Shown: positions 12,565-24,634 of the stretch, one piece after another
How positions within the stretch are numbered: the stretch's first letter is position 1
Layout of the letters: the number at the start of each line of letters is the position of its first letter
NCBI GenBank assembly: GCA_905182995.1
Contig: CAJJDP010000007.1
Location: 61,365 to 116,036, forward strand
Length of the DNA: 54,672 nucleotides
Origin: Paramecium octaurelia
Taxonomy: Eukaryota; Ciliophora; Oligohymenophorea; Peniculida; Parameciidae
Direction of reading: 5' to 3'
The notes under the pieces: generated by a model
Databases searched by the model: none
What the model was told of the DNA's origin: nothing
The model's input: the letters and a program-made list of their open reading frames with translations, nothing else
Made by a program: the position numbers and the translations under genes

Positions 12565-14010
12565 AGAGTGGAGAAACAATTGGGATGTGGTATTAAATAA
12601 TATGATTATTTTTAAGGGAAATTCTGAGAGATTCGATTAGGTATTCATAAAAGTACATTATTTAAAAGAGCAATGAAATTGGTAAGAAAAATAGTGTACG
12701 ATAATTGCTTAAAGTAGACTAGAAAAACATGCTATCAAAAACCAATATCCTGAAAGAATAAGATCATCCTAACATAATTAAAATTTATGAACTATTTTCG
12801 GATGAAAAATATTATTATCTAATAATGAGTAAGTGTTATAAGCATAATTAGATAATTAGATACACACCAGAACCTTTGACAGAGAAAATTGTTGCAGAAT
12901 ATATGCGACAAATATTAGGCTGTGTAGTATATATTGAATGAGAAAAAATTTGTTCATATATAAATCCAGAAAATATCATTTTTGAAAGCATGACACCCAG
13001 TTGGAATTTGAAAAATATTGATTTTGTGACATCTTGCAAAATTGAATTTTTAACTTTAAGAATAGAACTGTATTATATTGCCCCTGAAGTATTGAAAAGA
13101 AATTTTAATGAAAAATGTGGTGAGTTGAGGAGTGATATTTTATCTATTGTTATGTGGGTATCCACCATTTGGACAAGAAGACAAAGAGATTTAGAAAGTA
13201 TTCAATTAGGGAAATAAGAATTTGAACGTATTATTTTCAATTAAGGTTTATAGCTGAGGATTGGACAACTAGATCAGATGATTCAAAAAATATGATAAGT
13301 AAGATGATTACTCTAGATTCTACTAAAAGAATTTCAGCTTAAGAGGCTTTTAATGATCCATTGATTTAAGAATGCACCAATGGTTCATTGTAATTTTAGA
13401 GCAGTTAAAAATTTGGCTTCCTTTTTTGTACACTATTCTTACTATTACTAATATCAAATCATGCAGAAAGCTACATTAATGCAAATCATTTCAACTAATT
13501 TCATGACAATTAGGAAAAAGAAGATTGCTTTAAGAGTTCAAAAAAAATAGACAAAGATGGCAAAGGTTAAATTAGGAAGGAAGATTTAATTTTAGGTAAG
13601 CATAAGATAATCATAGTCTATCTGAAAAAATATAATGATACCAAAATGAATTAAATATTTAATGATATCTTTGAAAAAGTAGATAGGTACATTGGATTTT
13701 ATATAATTTATTACAGCAGCTATTGATGAGGAGAAATTATTAAATAAGAATAGATTAAAATAAGCATTTAAGATGTTTGACTTAGTAAATTATTTAATCA
13801 ATTTTAATGCCGTGGGTATTTAATAAAGATGATTTTAAAGTACTTATTCAGGAATAAATCAAAATCTTTGGAACGAAATCTTAGCTTTGTGTGGTTCTGA
13901 TGTTAATGGTTAGCTTTCTTAATAGGAATTATTGATCTCTTAGTCAAGAAATATAATCGAATATCAATTTTATAATCAACCAAAATAGATGAAACCTACG
14001 GATTATCTAT
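12565..14010 (+). pseudogene. Calcium-dependent protein kinase (CDPK) pseudogene
   Basis: A CDPK order of motifs can be followed across changing frames. It begins with an N-lobe fragment (Arg-Leu-Gly-Ile-His-Lys-Ser-Thr near 12630) and Asp-His-Pro-Asn-Ile-Ile-Lys-Ile-Tyr near 12770. Then come a Pro-Glu-Asn-Ile-Ile-Phe catalytic-loop remnant near 12965, Tyr-Ile-Ala-Pro-Glu-Val-Leu (APE motif) near 13075 and the C-lobe Lys-Arg-Ile-Ser-Ala near 13330. EF-hand-like segments follow near 13535, 13740 and 13900. Lesions are clear: an in-frame TGA around 12939, loss of the catalytic His-Arg-Asp, an altered DFG (Asp-Phe-Val), and several frame changes through the C-lobe and EF hands. Live CDPKs phosphorylate Ser/Thr targets in response to calcium; this copy cannot. 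Pseudogene status is firm and the family call is good. Confidence 0.8.
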
Positions 14011-14388
14011 TGTAATTCTCATTAATCACTTCAAAATCTAATACTAAGAGAAAACAAAATAAAATTTATGCCATAAATCAAAATATTGTTTGCTGTAGAT
14101 TGATAAATTATATCTATCATAATTAAATAATTTAAATGTGTTGATTTAATGGTAGTGAAGTTATTAAATATTTCATGTTATCTGTACAATACAATTATAA
14201 TCTGTGAGTGATTTTTAAACAGCAATTCTAATTATTACTAGGAAGGCATTATAATATCGATAAAGAATATTATTCATAATACTCCTTTATCTTTTATTTC
14301 TATTCTCGTATATCTAAATTCTTTAGATATTCTTAACTGTTCATATAATTACATATTATTGCTACATCTCAAGAGATATATTTTACTC

Positions 14389-15230
14389 ATGAAGAGAGGC
14401 TATTACAAAGAGGATGAAGAAATAATTAATGCAAGGAGTAATTAGAAGAAGTATATCCAAAACATAAGAGGAATAAGGATAATGTTGACAAAAGAAAGGA
14501 GTGGAAGGGAGCGAGATATCTAAGGAACATATCAAGTAATTGCTTGACCAGTCTATTGTTCAAGTAATAGATAAGACTGATAAAAGAGACAAAGTGATAG
14601 ACAATAAGTTGTAGTAGTTCATCCAGGAAGCGATAGAGATCAAAAGTAACTTGGGGAATTGAGGATTCCATCTGTGACTAAAGAAGCATTGCTCTAGTTT
14701 ACATCTAGAAGATTTGCGTGATATAGGGAGGTTCTCAAGGTTGATTATAAAGCTTTTAAACAAAGATTCTTTTCAAAATATTGATCTACTGAAGAATGAT
14801 GAGACTTTGTATTAGTTCTAAAAGTTAATTATTAGACATAGGCTATGTACTATTTGGAGATTTCTAATCAAAAAAGGTAAGAATGCACTGGAAGGTATGA
14901 AAAGATACATAAGGGAAAGGGAACTATAGTTCAAATAGAGGAGAAGGGAATGGTTATAGACGGACAAAGATTAGAAGGAAATTAGGAGATGGAAAATGTA
15001 TAAGAGGTATTATGGTTAATGCCTAACACACAAAGGAATTGTGCCAATAGTTAATGAGGAAAATTAGTTGATCTTGAGACCCATCATTTGTTGAAAATAG
15101 GGTTACATGGTATATTAAAGTAGGGAATGAGGGTAATACTTTGGGAGAAATGTAAATGGGTAGAATGATTATAAAGGGTTAGATGGTCTAAGATAATTAA
15201 GAATGATGAAGATTGAAGTAACTATATATT
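14389..15230 (+). repeat. Dispersed repeat family, copy 1 (degenerate ORF, unknown element)
   Basis: This block is purine-rich on the + strand and has a higher GC content than its surroundings. Its translated pieces match those at 44430-45010. Shared motifs include Asp-(Lys/Arg)-Thr-Asp-Lys-Arg near 14575, Phe-(Ile/Val)-Gln-Glu near 14620, Asn-Ile-Asp-Leu-Leu near 14780, and Arg-Arg-Arg-x-Trp-Leu-Gln-x-Asp near 14945. Frame changes and TGA codons interrupt it. The same order of motifs in both copies indicates a common ancestor, such as a transposon ORF or a multicopy gene family. I recognise no transposase, recombinase or reverse-transcriptase motif and saw no terminal repeats, so the class of element is left open. 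Confidence 0.5.
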
Positions 15231-17000
15231 CTCATTCTGTTATGCTGTAGATAAACATCTTCATTCACTTATATCTCATGCGGTACACGCTTATCATTAT
15301 CTTGATAAAAGCTTAAGCATTCTTTGCAACAGTGTTTTTTTTGAGGGGTGTATATGCTTGTGATAGAATTACACTTGCTAATATTTAATGATTTCAAGCC
15401 TTCAATTCTAGTTTATACTTCTTTTTTTGATTAGATTTTAAGTATTGTTGCAAGTGATACTGGTAACATCGTCTACTTCCTTTTAGATTTTGGTGCTATA
15501 ATTAAAGAGTTGTTTCGATGAACACATTTGTTATTCCACCAATTATATTGGTATGGACGATATAAATGGAGTGTAATAATTTTTATATTAATATTAGACT
15601 TCCTGCACTGTTTATGCTATCATCAAGAGGCTCTCAACCACTTTATTTTAGTTAACTGCTACAATTCTCTGTCTACTTAATGAACTGATTTTTTTAAATA
15701 TGAACATTGATACAACTGAAATATGCATCAATTAATAAAATTAATGAGTATAATTTCAATGGTATAATTTTTAAAATAATTTGTGTATTACGTCTTACTG
15801 CAACATGTAAAGAGCTGCATCACATTATTATCCATGCATTTATTCAACTAATACTGTGTTAAAGCGTACATTTATGTTCAGGCTAAAGAGCTTAGCATTC
15901 CTCTGGATGTGCATTTTTAGGGAGGTGCTCATTTAATGAGGTTCTACTAGTGTTAATATCCTAGCCTTTATGGGACTGAAAGCTGTAGTTGTATCGATGG
16001 ATATTTCAACCATTTATTCTATTCGTAGTTTTATACTCGCGCCAAATTATCGCAATGAACTGTCACTTGTTCAACTTATTTAATAGAACATACTAAAATA
16101 AATACTTAATTTAAGCCAACGCTTGCCTCTAATCTCGATGAGCTTACACATCATACAAAACAGTAGAATGTGAAGTCTAAGAAATTATTTAATTTGAAGC
16201 ATCGCTTGTGAATATGTACTGCTGCTATTTACATTAATGCGCATCTTGTATTTATGGGTTTTAAAAATAAAATATGGCATGATCCTCTAGGCTGAATTGT
16301 ATGACTTGTGTCAATTTTATATTTTGAGATTGCATTCGATCTGCTTAAGCCTTATGTATGTCATATCCTAACCATCAAGGTCATTTTAGAGTATGCCTAA
16401 TGAGTTTTATGTTAGAATTGTATTTTATGCTGAAAACATACTTGCATCAGTCCCTATCTAAATACTGAGCTAAAATAATCAGTAGGATATTAAAATGACT
16501 CCCTATAAACGCCTTTATTAATTGAATCTAAATTGTAAGTAATGCTGTAAGACCTACTATAAGTAGATAGCTAAATTGGAGGAAACAGTTCATCATCTTG
16601 CCATCCATCTTGTAAGTGTTGAACTCTTTCTGGATCTGATAAATGTTCTTGATAAATACGTGTAGGCTAAACGTGTTAATGTTCAGCAGTTGCCTCAACT
16701 ATTATTTAGACGCCTTTCAACGCGTATTTGTGCTTCATGATAGACTAAATAAGCAAGTTCAATCAACTTCCTGTATATTTTGAGCTTTGTCTTTTTTTTT
16801 TTACTTGTATCAATTAGAGTAAAACTTATAGGGTTAGTTGCATCTACAGAGAGCAGATGTTCAAAGCGTGTTATGCATGTTACAATAGTGTTAGTTGCTA
16901 TAAAGATGTTAGTTTTTCTAGTAATAATTACAGTAGATACAATAATACATATAATCAGAACATGAAGAGTTTCCTTCAATTTAATTTTTGAACTTTCAGA
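15231..17000 (+). pseudogene. Cysteine-rich decayed region, possibly a surface-antigen relic
   Basis: This block is visibly less AT-rich than its neighbours. Its + strand yields many Cys codons when translated, for example Thr-Ala-Thr-Cys near 15800, Gly-Cys-Ala-Phe-Leu-Gly-Arg-Cys near 15915, Ser-Cys-Ser-Cys near 15980, and Cys-Thr-Ala-Ala near 16215. Reading frames break often with TGA. Paramecium surface antigens are very long proteins with regularly spaced Cys and Thr/Ala-rich spacers, encoded by relatively GC-rich genes, so a dead surface-antigen gene is one explanation. I could not establish the regular Cys period, so this is a weak assignment. Confidence 0.3.
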
Positions 17001-17033
17001 GGTAGAGAAAAGCAAAATTTGGGAGTAATTCAC

Positions 17034-17697
17034 CGACTTAATTCTATTTCATTTTTTTGATTTTTCTCAAAAATATAATTTTTCAGTAGCAATTTAAAAA
17101 TTGTCCACACAAGTATACTTTGATTCTTTATTCAAAGTTTATAAGCTATCTGTTCTGTGCCCTAACCTTTTGTTAGGTTCAAAATATCAATCTATCTTTA
17201 AATTTAAAGCTAAATCTTGCTAACTTAATGAAAGAATTGTTAGAATGAATAAATAATATATTTGATCGAAGATAGATACTATTTACTAAGGGATATAGCC
17301 AACAAAACATTAATTTATAGGCTACCTTGAGAAAGAATTATTATTTTGAAGTTGCGGGGAAAGTTATGACATTAGTGACATTTATTTTTCAAAATTCTTG
17401 ACTTTATTCTAAATTTTTGCACGGATTTGGACAATAAATGTTTATATCCAGTACAGTTAAACTCGACCATATGCTCATTACTTAACCTAAATTGCTTCTA
17501 TAAATAAACAAGCAATACCACTGCAATCAGTACTTAATTACTTTAATCATAAATATTACATTGTATTATGTATTGTTTTCCAAGCCAGTTTCTGTGTTAT
17601 TGCTGACTATTATAAAAGGTATATAATAGATCAAAATGACATGAATATATTTAATATCATAGCTAGCATTTGATTTCTTTATAAAAAGAGTTTGAAA
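17034..17697. other. Intergenic, nothing recognised
   Basis: AT-rich sequence without a defensible frame. It separates the cysteine-rich relic from a small unknown ORF. Confidence 0.4.
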
Positions 17698-18222
17698 ATG
17701 CAATAAATAAGTTTGTTGCTGAATTCTTAGAAAGAACCTTTTTAAAACTAAGTTGTAGATATCTTTATTTTGAAAATTTAAGATACTTTTCTAATATTTA
17801 TAGGTAAAATAAGCTTGTATCTTTAAAAAGTTAAACAATATATTGAAAGGCTAAATGAATCTCACACAATAAATCAAAAAATCAACTCTTAAAATGTTTA
17901 AATGACTCAAAAAAAGGCAAAAATTGTTTATGGGTAATAATAAATGGTTTGTATTTATTATAATCGTTAATTGAATGCATGTTTACTTAAAGGCGTAAAG
18001 CCATCATCTTTTATGAATTTGCTAAAGATTCAATAAATCTATCAAAGATATGCTATGCCAAATATAAAATCTGAAGTTGAAAAGTGGGATTTAATGTAAT
18101 TAATCTTCTTCTTTCAGGATAATAATTATTATTTAAAAGAAATATTTAAGAGCATATCATTAATTTTAACTATTGATATTTAGGATCTCTAAACTTAAAA
18201 ATTATATTGGAACATAAATTGA
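17698..18222 (+). CDS. Hypothetical protein, 174 residues
   Basis: This is an uninterrupted code-6 frame from ATG 17698 to TGA 18220-18222, preceded by an in-frame TGA a few codons upstream. It has no signal peptide and no recognised domain. The sequence is rich in Gln, Ile, Leu and Lys. A hydrophobic stretch (residues 24-36) sits near the N-terminus and a second Phe/Leu-rich stretch lies near residues 143-147. It lies next to decayed sequence, so it could itself be the open part of a dead gene. In code 6 a 525-nt frame in AT-rich DNA is not strong proof of function. Confidence 0.35.
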
Positions 18223-19849
18223 TTGATTTAATCTATTAAGTGGATTTCAAATGCTCTCCATAGTTTAATCTATAAGAAATCTCTTGATAATTGCATTAAG
18301 TATATTTTATGAATGATAATTAGGGTTTGAATTTGGTAGATAAATAATCTTATCTGGATAAAAACTCTTGATTATCAATGAACAAACCTTTTGTGCATTG
18401 ATAATTAAGAAATTGTAAAAGAGTAAAATAATCTACCATTTGATAAAGCTAAGGATTTAATTGGCTGAGACAATCCATTACTTGTTATCTGTTAAATTCC
18501 CAAATAATCAGAGAATCGCCGCCATAATCACATTCCAAGAAGATCTATGCACAATTTTAATCCGGTATGCAGATTAAAGCTACTAATTCTATTTTATTTA
18601 TAAGAACTTTAAAAATGAATTTTAATTTCTTTGTATTATCGTATCGACACCAGTAGATAATAATCTCCATTTACTTTAGAATTAAGCAGTTCCTAAGCCT
18701 TTCTTTATTTATCATCTCCGTATTTTATCAGGTACTTTTTTAAATATGAGAAGCAGTTAAGATTGAAATTTAATAGAATATAACACTTAGGAATTTTTTA
18801 TTTTATTAAAAAACGTACTAATTTTAACTCTTTAATTAATATATATATAATGTAATGGCTTAATGAGATAATAAAAAAAAAATCTGGATTTCATCTTTGA
18901 TCAATTTCATATCCTCTTTTTGCTATCAATAGAGTAATTATAATGATATCATTAAGTTATTCTTATGGGAATAAAATAGTTTCAATCACTTCAGCATTAT
19001 AGAATAACCACTTACAAATGGATGATTTGCAGTCATATCAAGAGTAAAGATAATTCAGGAGATGTCCATTAAGATTAATCAGCTTCCAAAATAATATTGA
19101 ATTTGATATAGTCTAAATATGTGAGAGTATAAAAATTCGCAGAGACAATTACTGTTTTTCTGATTAATTTATCCAACCCACCATTTCATAAATAAGTATT
19201 ACTTTTAATTCTACTATAAGGTTATAAAATGTATGTCTGATACCTCATAAGGCGATAATGCTCTTAGTTGCACCTTGTAGTAGATGGTCAATTGTGAATA
19301 TTACACTCCATCTTCCTGATCCTGTTGTTAGATCTTAGAGATCAGTTGATTCAAATGTTATTACTTGGATCATCAAATGCAAGCAAATCTACTTAAATTT
19401 CAGAAAAAGATATGTTGATATCGCATATGCAATGGTATTAAGAAAAAAGGAAGCTGAATTTCAGAAAGAAACATTTGCTTGAATTTGACAAGGTTAAATA
19501 GATTATTAGTTCATGCTTTAAATATTTAGTTAATGATTTAATGAGCAATTCTGTTTATTGCACAATTATTTTAATTAATTGTAGAATATATTGATAATAA
19601 TAATAATACTAATAGAAATAGAGAATGTAAATTGAATAAGTATTTTAGAGTAAAATAGATTTTTATATGAAAGATGTGGAGAAAGATTTAGAAGTATTTA
19701 TGATAATTATTTTATTAATTATTTGATAAAATAAATAATTTGATTGATTAGATATTCATTTTCAATGATATGATTAAAACAAACTCTAATATTCCAAAAA
19801 CTAACGAATTTAGTAATCAAATATCCTATTAATAACAAGGTTTTGTGTT
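18223..19849. other. No intact gene; probable upstream remains of the WD40 pseudogene
   Basis: Short protein-like pieces in different frames appear near 18240-18310 and 19390-19475 (Lys/Glu/Ala-rich). The WD40 family to its right normally has a coiled N-terminal part, so the right half may be its decayed beginning. I cannot define a gene. Confidence 0.25.
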
Positions 19850-20460
19850 TACAATAAATTTTATGAAAAATCTAATTACTTGATATCTGGAGATTATAAA
19901 GGGAATATTTCAATTTGGTTAATTAATAAAATAATTCATGGATTTCCTCATAAACAAGTAATGGACATAATAATTGAATTAATTGTTTATATCTGGTAGT
20001 GCAGATATCACTATTAAGTTTTGGGTTAAATATAATGAATGAATTAGTTCATAAATAATCACAGATTATCAAAGTTATGTTTATTCATTAAGTTTAATTA
20101 ACTAATAAATTAAGTTATTTCTTGGGGAGGTGATAAATTAATATTAAAAATTGAGTATTCAGAATAAAATAGAAATTGGATTCTAAATTAGTTTATTGTT
20201 ATGAAGTTAGATTATGCTATATCAACAATAATATCTTGATATTTTAACCTGAAGAGGGTAATTAAATGTTAGTCCATGAGATCAATAGTCTAAGTAAATA
20301 ATTCACTAAAGCTAAAGATATTATTGTTAATCAAGGTAATGATGGTTGTTTACTATTTCCATAATAATACGTTAAATCAATTTCTTAAATCATTTATAAT
20401 TCAATAATTAAACTATATTTCTTAGCTAAATTAAGAAATCACCATTAAAAATCCTTATTT
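19850..20460 (+). pseudogene. WD40-repeat protein pseudogene
   Basis: Blade fragments are visible in shifting frames. They include Ile-Ser-Gly-Asp-Tyr-Lys-Gly with Ser-Ile-Trp near 19890, Ser-Gly-Ser-Ala-Asp-Ile-Thr-Ile-Lys-Phe-Trp near 20000, Ser-Tyr-Val-Tyr-Ser-Leu-Ser-Leu near 20080, and Gly-Gly-Asp-Lys-Leu-Ile-Leu near 20130. A non-blade tail around 20240-20380 includes Asn-Gln-Gly-Asn-Asp-Gly-Cys and Phe-Pro-Gln-Gln-Tyr-Val-Lys-Ser. This blade-plus-tail order resembles a common Paramecium WD40 protein type. Frame changes near 19965, 20020 and 20210 make it non-functional. It is not a close relative of the intact WD40 gene at 47724-50903, whose blades follow a different consensus. Confidence 0.6.
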
Positions 20461-21060
20461 TTTTAAAGAAAACGATTCAAAAAAATATCATGCATTCAAT
20501 GATAAAATTTGTAACTCAATAGTTTTTGTTAAACTAAACATGATGAATAGAGATTAATATTCTATTCAATTTTCCTCAAGTTCTCTTTAAGTAAATATCA
20601 TGATTATCTCAGAATTTTTGATAATAATCAGATTTATTTTTGAATTATTGATATCATTTGCCAGAACAGACTATATTTTCATATAATTTATGGATAGAAA
20701 TATTATGCAATATCTTATGTAATATCTTAGGGATAAATTCAAATTACTTTATAATATCTGGCTTGTGGGTGCTATTTAAAGATTGTAATTATTATTTACT
20801 TTAAACTTCCTTTCATGTATAGGTGAAAAAAAGAGATATCTTTAGATTTTATTTTGATATATTTATCTATAAAATTATCTTCTACAATTAATCAATAAAT
20901 ATCTATAGATGAAGGATCGTTATAATATTGCTTGATTTAGAAAATTAAACAATATTAATTTAATTAATATCTATTCTCAATTATTGAAATTGTTTAAACA
21001 ATTAATTGTTAGTCCTGTTGAATTATATTAATTTTATTTCAATAAATTACGAATTTTTAA
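20461..21060. other. AT-rich, nothing recognised
   Basis: Possible decayed tail of the WD40 pseudogene. No frame longer than short fragments and no motif. Confidence 0.3.
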
Positions 21061-21063
21061 TAT

Positions 21064-21123
21064 AATTAGTAATTGTAATAGAATTAGTAATTGTAATAGA
21101 ATTAGTATTTGTAATAGAATTAG
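21064..21123. repeat. 18-bp tandem repeat, about 3.3 copies
   Basis: The unit aattagtaattgtaatag occurs at 21064-21081 and 21082-21099, once more with one change at 21100-21117, then a partial unit. It lies 65 bp upstream of the ATG at 21188. It is probably a slippage product; a regulatory role is possible but nothing shows one. Confidence 0.85.
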
Positions 21124-21187
21124 ACACCCTTATTCCTATAAATATTGAATTACCAAAACAATCACATTATTTAAATAATTCTGGATT

Positions 21188-23434
21188 ATGTTTGATTGCG
21201 AAGAATCAGGTCATAAATAATAAGAGGTGATATTAGTTTGTTTAAACATGAATTGCAAACTTAAAAGAGCTTGTTGTTTAGATTGTATTGAAAATCACAG
21301 TTCTCATAAATAAGAGTTAAAAACTGTCAAATAAATTACATAATGGAAAGAAAAAACAATCTAAAGCTACACAATATATGAAAAATAGATAATGTAAATT
21401 CTAGAAATAATGAGTTAAATTAAAACATTCTTAAATTCTTTGAACGAAGACTTTGAAAAATCATTTGAAGAAATTAAAAATAATGAGTTTGAAAAATAAG
21501 TTTTCAATTTATTAAAAGTCTAATAGGTATCATCACCTTTGAATTATCTTATCTCAAATATAGAGACTATGATGGAACCTATTTCTGAAATATTCTCTAA
21601 ATTTGATACAAATTTAATAGAAGCATGCATCTAGGCCTAATCGGCTTTCAATAACTCAATCAATTAATTACCAACTATAGTTCCAGATTAAAATGTATAA
21701 TACCAATAAATAGTTTAAAAATAAATATAAGAAGATAACAAAACATTAACAAACAATAAAGCTTAAAACTATTTGGATTTATTAGAGAAAACTCATAAAC
21801 TAAGGAAGGAGAATGATTTTGATATAATTTAATACCCTTTATATCACATAAAATCAATTTTAGATATGCAAAAATATAAAACTATCATTCTAATTGGAAC
21901 TAAAGGTTCAGAAAAATAGCAGCTAATCAACTTATTTTTAAATTACTATATAGGTGTTGAGTTTTCAGATCCATATAGATTTGAAATAATTGATGATATC
22001 GATATAACCAAAGAGACTCAAAATTGCGAATATTAATTTACAAAAGTATATTATATTACTCCATTAAATGGAAAACCAGGAATTAGAATCATATATACAG
22101 AAGATTACAATGATGATTTAAGTTATGATGATCAATCAAAATATAGCAGAATATGTGAGATTATATTAAGGTCAGCTTAACTTAATCAAAATATTCTAAT
22201 CGGATTTGTAATACCATAATAAGTTTAAATAGGCATGTTATTTATGTTGGAATCTATTTTGAGTCACTTTTCGAATTCATTAATCAACAATATTGTCTTT
22301 TTGTTTCCAGATTGTGTTGATGATTATCCTAAATAGAAGGAGATTTTGTAATCAAAAGCAGAAGTAATTAGTGGAATAACATCTCCTATTTATAATATGA
22401 TTCCAACCATTAATAATTCTTGGTACCTCAAATTTAATACAAGTATTTTATATAAAGAAAATAAAACTAAACAAAATTAATTGCTCTGGAAAATGGGGTA
22501 AAATAGCTTTTAATTGCTTCTTCAAAATTACTTGGAAAATATAATATAAAATGATAAATTCTTTTAAATGTGGAAGTAATAAGATGAAATTTTATCTTAT
22601 TTTAGAGTGAATATTTCAAAATGGGATAAAAATTAGGAAAAATAATTGAATAAATGGTCTTATGATTTATACCAACCTCGAATATTGGATCTTTATTAAG
22701 CCTAAGAAAAAGCTGAAAAAGAATTAAGGGAATTCTTAGAATTAAAATGTTAATTTGATTAGAATGATTTAGGTGATAGAAAATAATATATTTATTTATG
22801 CAAAGATGCCTCTGATATAACCTATTTTGTAAAGAATTTTACTCATGCTGCTCGTTCTGTAAGTGCTTAATTAGAAAAATATAGAAAAATAGAAACTCCT
22901 GAATAAATGAAAAATAATCTGATATATTTAAAAAATAGAATCTCAGATGATTTTTTAAACTAATTTCAGAATTGGCCGATTTATTTCAAGTTAAATTAAA
23001 TACTAATTTCTATAAACCCTGGTCAATAAAAATATTATGAATATTTAATTTCCAAAGAGAATACTTAAAAATAAGCAGGTTGGTAAAATAGAGTAAAAGT
23101 ATTAAACGAAAGATATAATTTCTGGATTTATTCTGTTGAGTATTTTAAAGGTTCTAAATCACCTTAGATAGAAGAGTTACTCAATGAATGGGCTAACTAT
23201 AATTTTTCTCTTGATAAATAGTCAATTAAAATTTATAAAGCTATAAAATGGAATAGTTGTTATGAAAGGAATTATTTTTAAAAAGGGTTCAACCAGTAAA
23301 AAGTGACAACTTATGATGATTAATTATTTGAACATTATGAATTATAAAGTGTTTATACGAGATTAGATAAAGATGCAATAGACCATTTTAACTATCACAT
23401 TCAAAATTGTAGCACAATCTAAAATGCGAGTTGA
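21188..23434 (+). CDS. B-box-like protein with a degenerate P-loop GTPase-like domain
   Basis: A single uninterrupted code-6 frame of 2247 nt (748 residues), ATG 21188 to TGA 23432-23434, without introns. The N-terminus has Cys4, His9, Cys18, Cys23, Cys30, Cys33, His37 and His40, a zinc-binding B-box-like pattern. A Gln/Glu-rich probable coiled region follows. Around residues 233-250 the segment Ile-Leu-Ile-Gly-Thr-Lys-Gly-Ser-Glu-Lys sits where a P-loop (Gly-x4-Gly-Lys-Ser/Thr) would be. It lacks the Gly before Lys and the Ser/Thr after it. About 60 residues later Ile-Ile-Tyr-Thr-Glu-Asp-Tyr stands where Asp-Thr-Pro-Gly is expected in AIG1/septin-like GTPases. The domain probably does not hydrolyse GTP normally. 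The C-terminal 400 residues are Gln/Tyr/Lys-rich with no recognised domain. Assigning a GTPase-like fold is inference from motif position. Confidence 0.75.
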
Positions 23435-23912
23435 ATATTTTCGCTATATTAATTGTAACAATATTATTTTAATAATTTCTTATTCAAAATCAAAACTGCA
23501 TATTAGTGCAAAATCACAGAATTACAAATCATTTTATATAATTTTAAGAATTAGAATTTATCATTTAATCCAAAAGATACTACTCTTAATTTTATTAGTT
23601 CAATTAAATTTAATTAATTTAATTAGAGCTTTGAGTACCTTTTTCTAAATTATATATTATTAAACACAGAATTTTAAACGTTCAAAATATTCAAGGTGTT
23701 TCTCTTCCTAAATTACCTAATTTAAAAGTTTTTATCCTGGTAATTTAATTAATCTGTATTAATTGAAGCAAATATTGTTGAATGCAGAAATTTACAAATT
23801 AAATAATTATTTTATTTTTAACACTAACTCCTTGAGATAGCATATGAAAATCCGTGATTATACATTTTATATTAAATAATTAACTGGTTGGTTATGAGGT
23901 AATCTTGGAAAA
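23435..23912. other. Intergenic, nothing recognised
   Basis: AT-rich sequence downstream of the 21188 gene. The short frame at 23424-23648 overlaps the gene end in another frame, uses standard-code stops only, and carries no motif. Confidence 0.4.
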
Positions 23913-24325
23913 GTTTTGTTGGTCTTGCAGGAAGGAGTATGAAGTTAAGCTCAAATTTCCCTCCGTTGTAATGAAAACTTACTCTACTGTCATGATTGTA
24001 GAACCTTATAAAAACAGTTAGAAAAATCTTGGATTAAGGAGTAGTCTTAATAAAACTTGATTAAAAGGGCACCTCAATAATGAACTCAAAGGTCTTAATT
24101 GCTTACAAATTTAATTAAAAATTAAATCAGATAAATTATGCTTTAGAGCATAAGTTCAATTATATTTTAATCAAAAAAGGTTCAAACAGATGTAGTCACT
24201 ACGAGGATTGTTCTAAAAATAAGAGTAAAGCATTAATCCACTAACTAAATTATCCTGAATTTGATAAATAGCTTGCTAAATATAATCTTAAATATAAAGT
24301 TAAAAGTTTTTCTGAGTACTAATGA
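23913..24325 (+). pseudogene. RING/B-box type zinc-finger remnant
   Basis: Two adjoining frames carry the halves of a RING-like pattern. Phe-Cys-Trp-Ser-Cys-Arg-Lys-Glu-Tyr-Glu lies at about 23913. A one-base shift later Leu-Arg-Cys-Asn-Glu-Asn-Leu-Leu-Tyr-Cys-His-Asp-Cys follows (about 23963-24000), then Lys/Gln-rich sequence to a TGA near 24080. A third piece around 24190-24325 is Cys-poor and Lys-rich. Live RING fingers act in ubiquit transfer through two zinc ions. Here the frame break and a missing final Cys pair point to a dead copy. Confidence 0.42.
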
Positions 24326-24634
24326 TTCTTAATTTTATCTATGGTAATACTATTTAAATCTCAAAATCAATTCTGATCTTGACTTCTATTGCAACTTTTT
24401 TTAATTATTTTATTCCTTTAATCAAACATATACTGTATAATACTTTCACAACAAATAGACTTGATTTTTAAATTTTTCATTGGGGTGACACAATGTTCTT
24501 CAATAAGAAAAAGTAAGCAAAAATATAGAAATCAACAGATTACATAATGTTAAAAATGAATATTTCAATAATTAATTTAAGATTTAGATGCTACGAGGCT
24601 ATTAAATTATCAAACTGTAATTCTATATATTTTT
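24326..24634. other. Short intergenic stretch
   Basis: AT-rich; a short Met-initiated frame around 24493-24590 might be an upstream exon of the ORF at 24635, but no splice pair that joins them in frame was found. Confidence 0.3.

Noticed and set aside
16695..17033. 112-codon minus-strand frame and its plus-strand partner
   Set aside because: Both are hydrophobic frames over a decayed region, without motif, overlapping each other; treated as chance.
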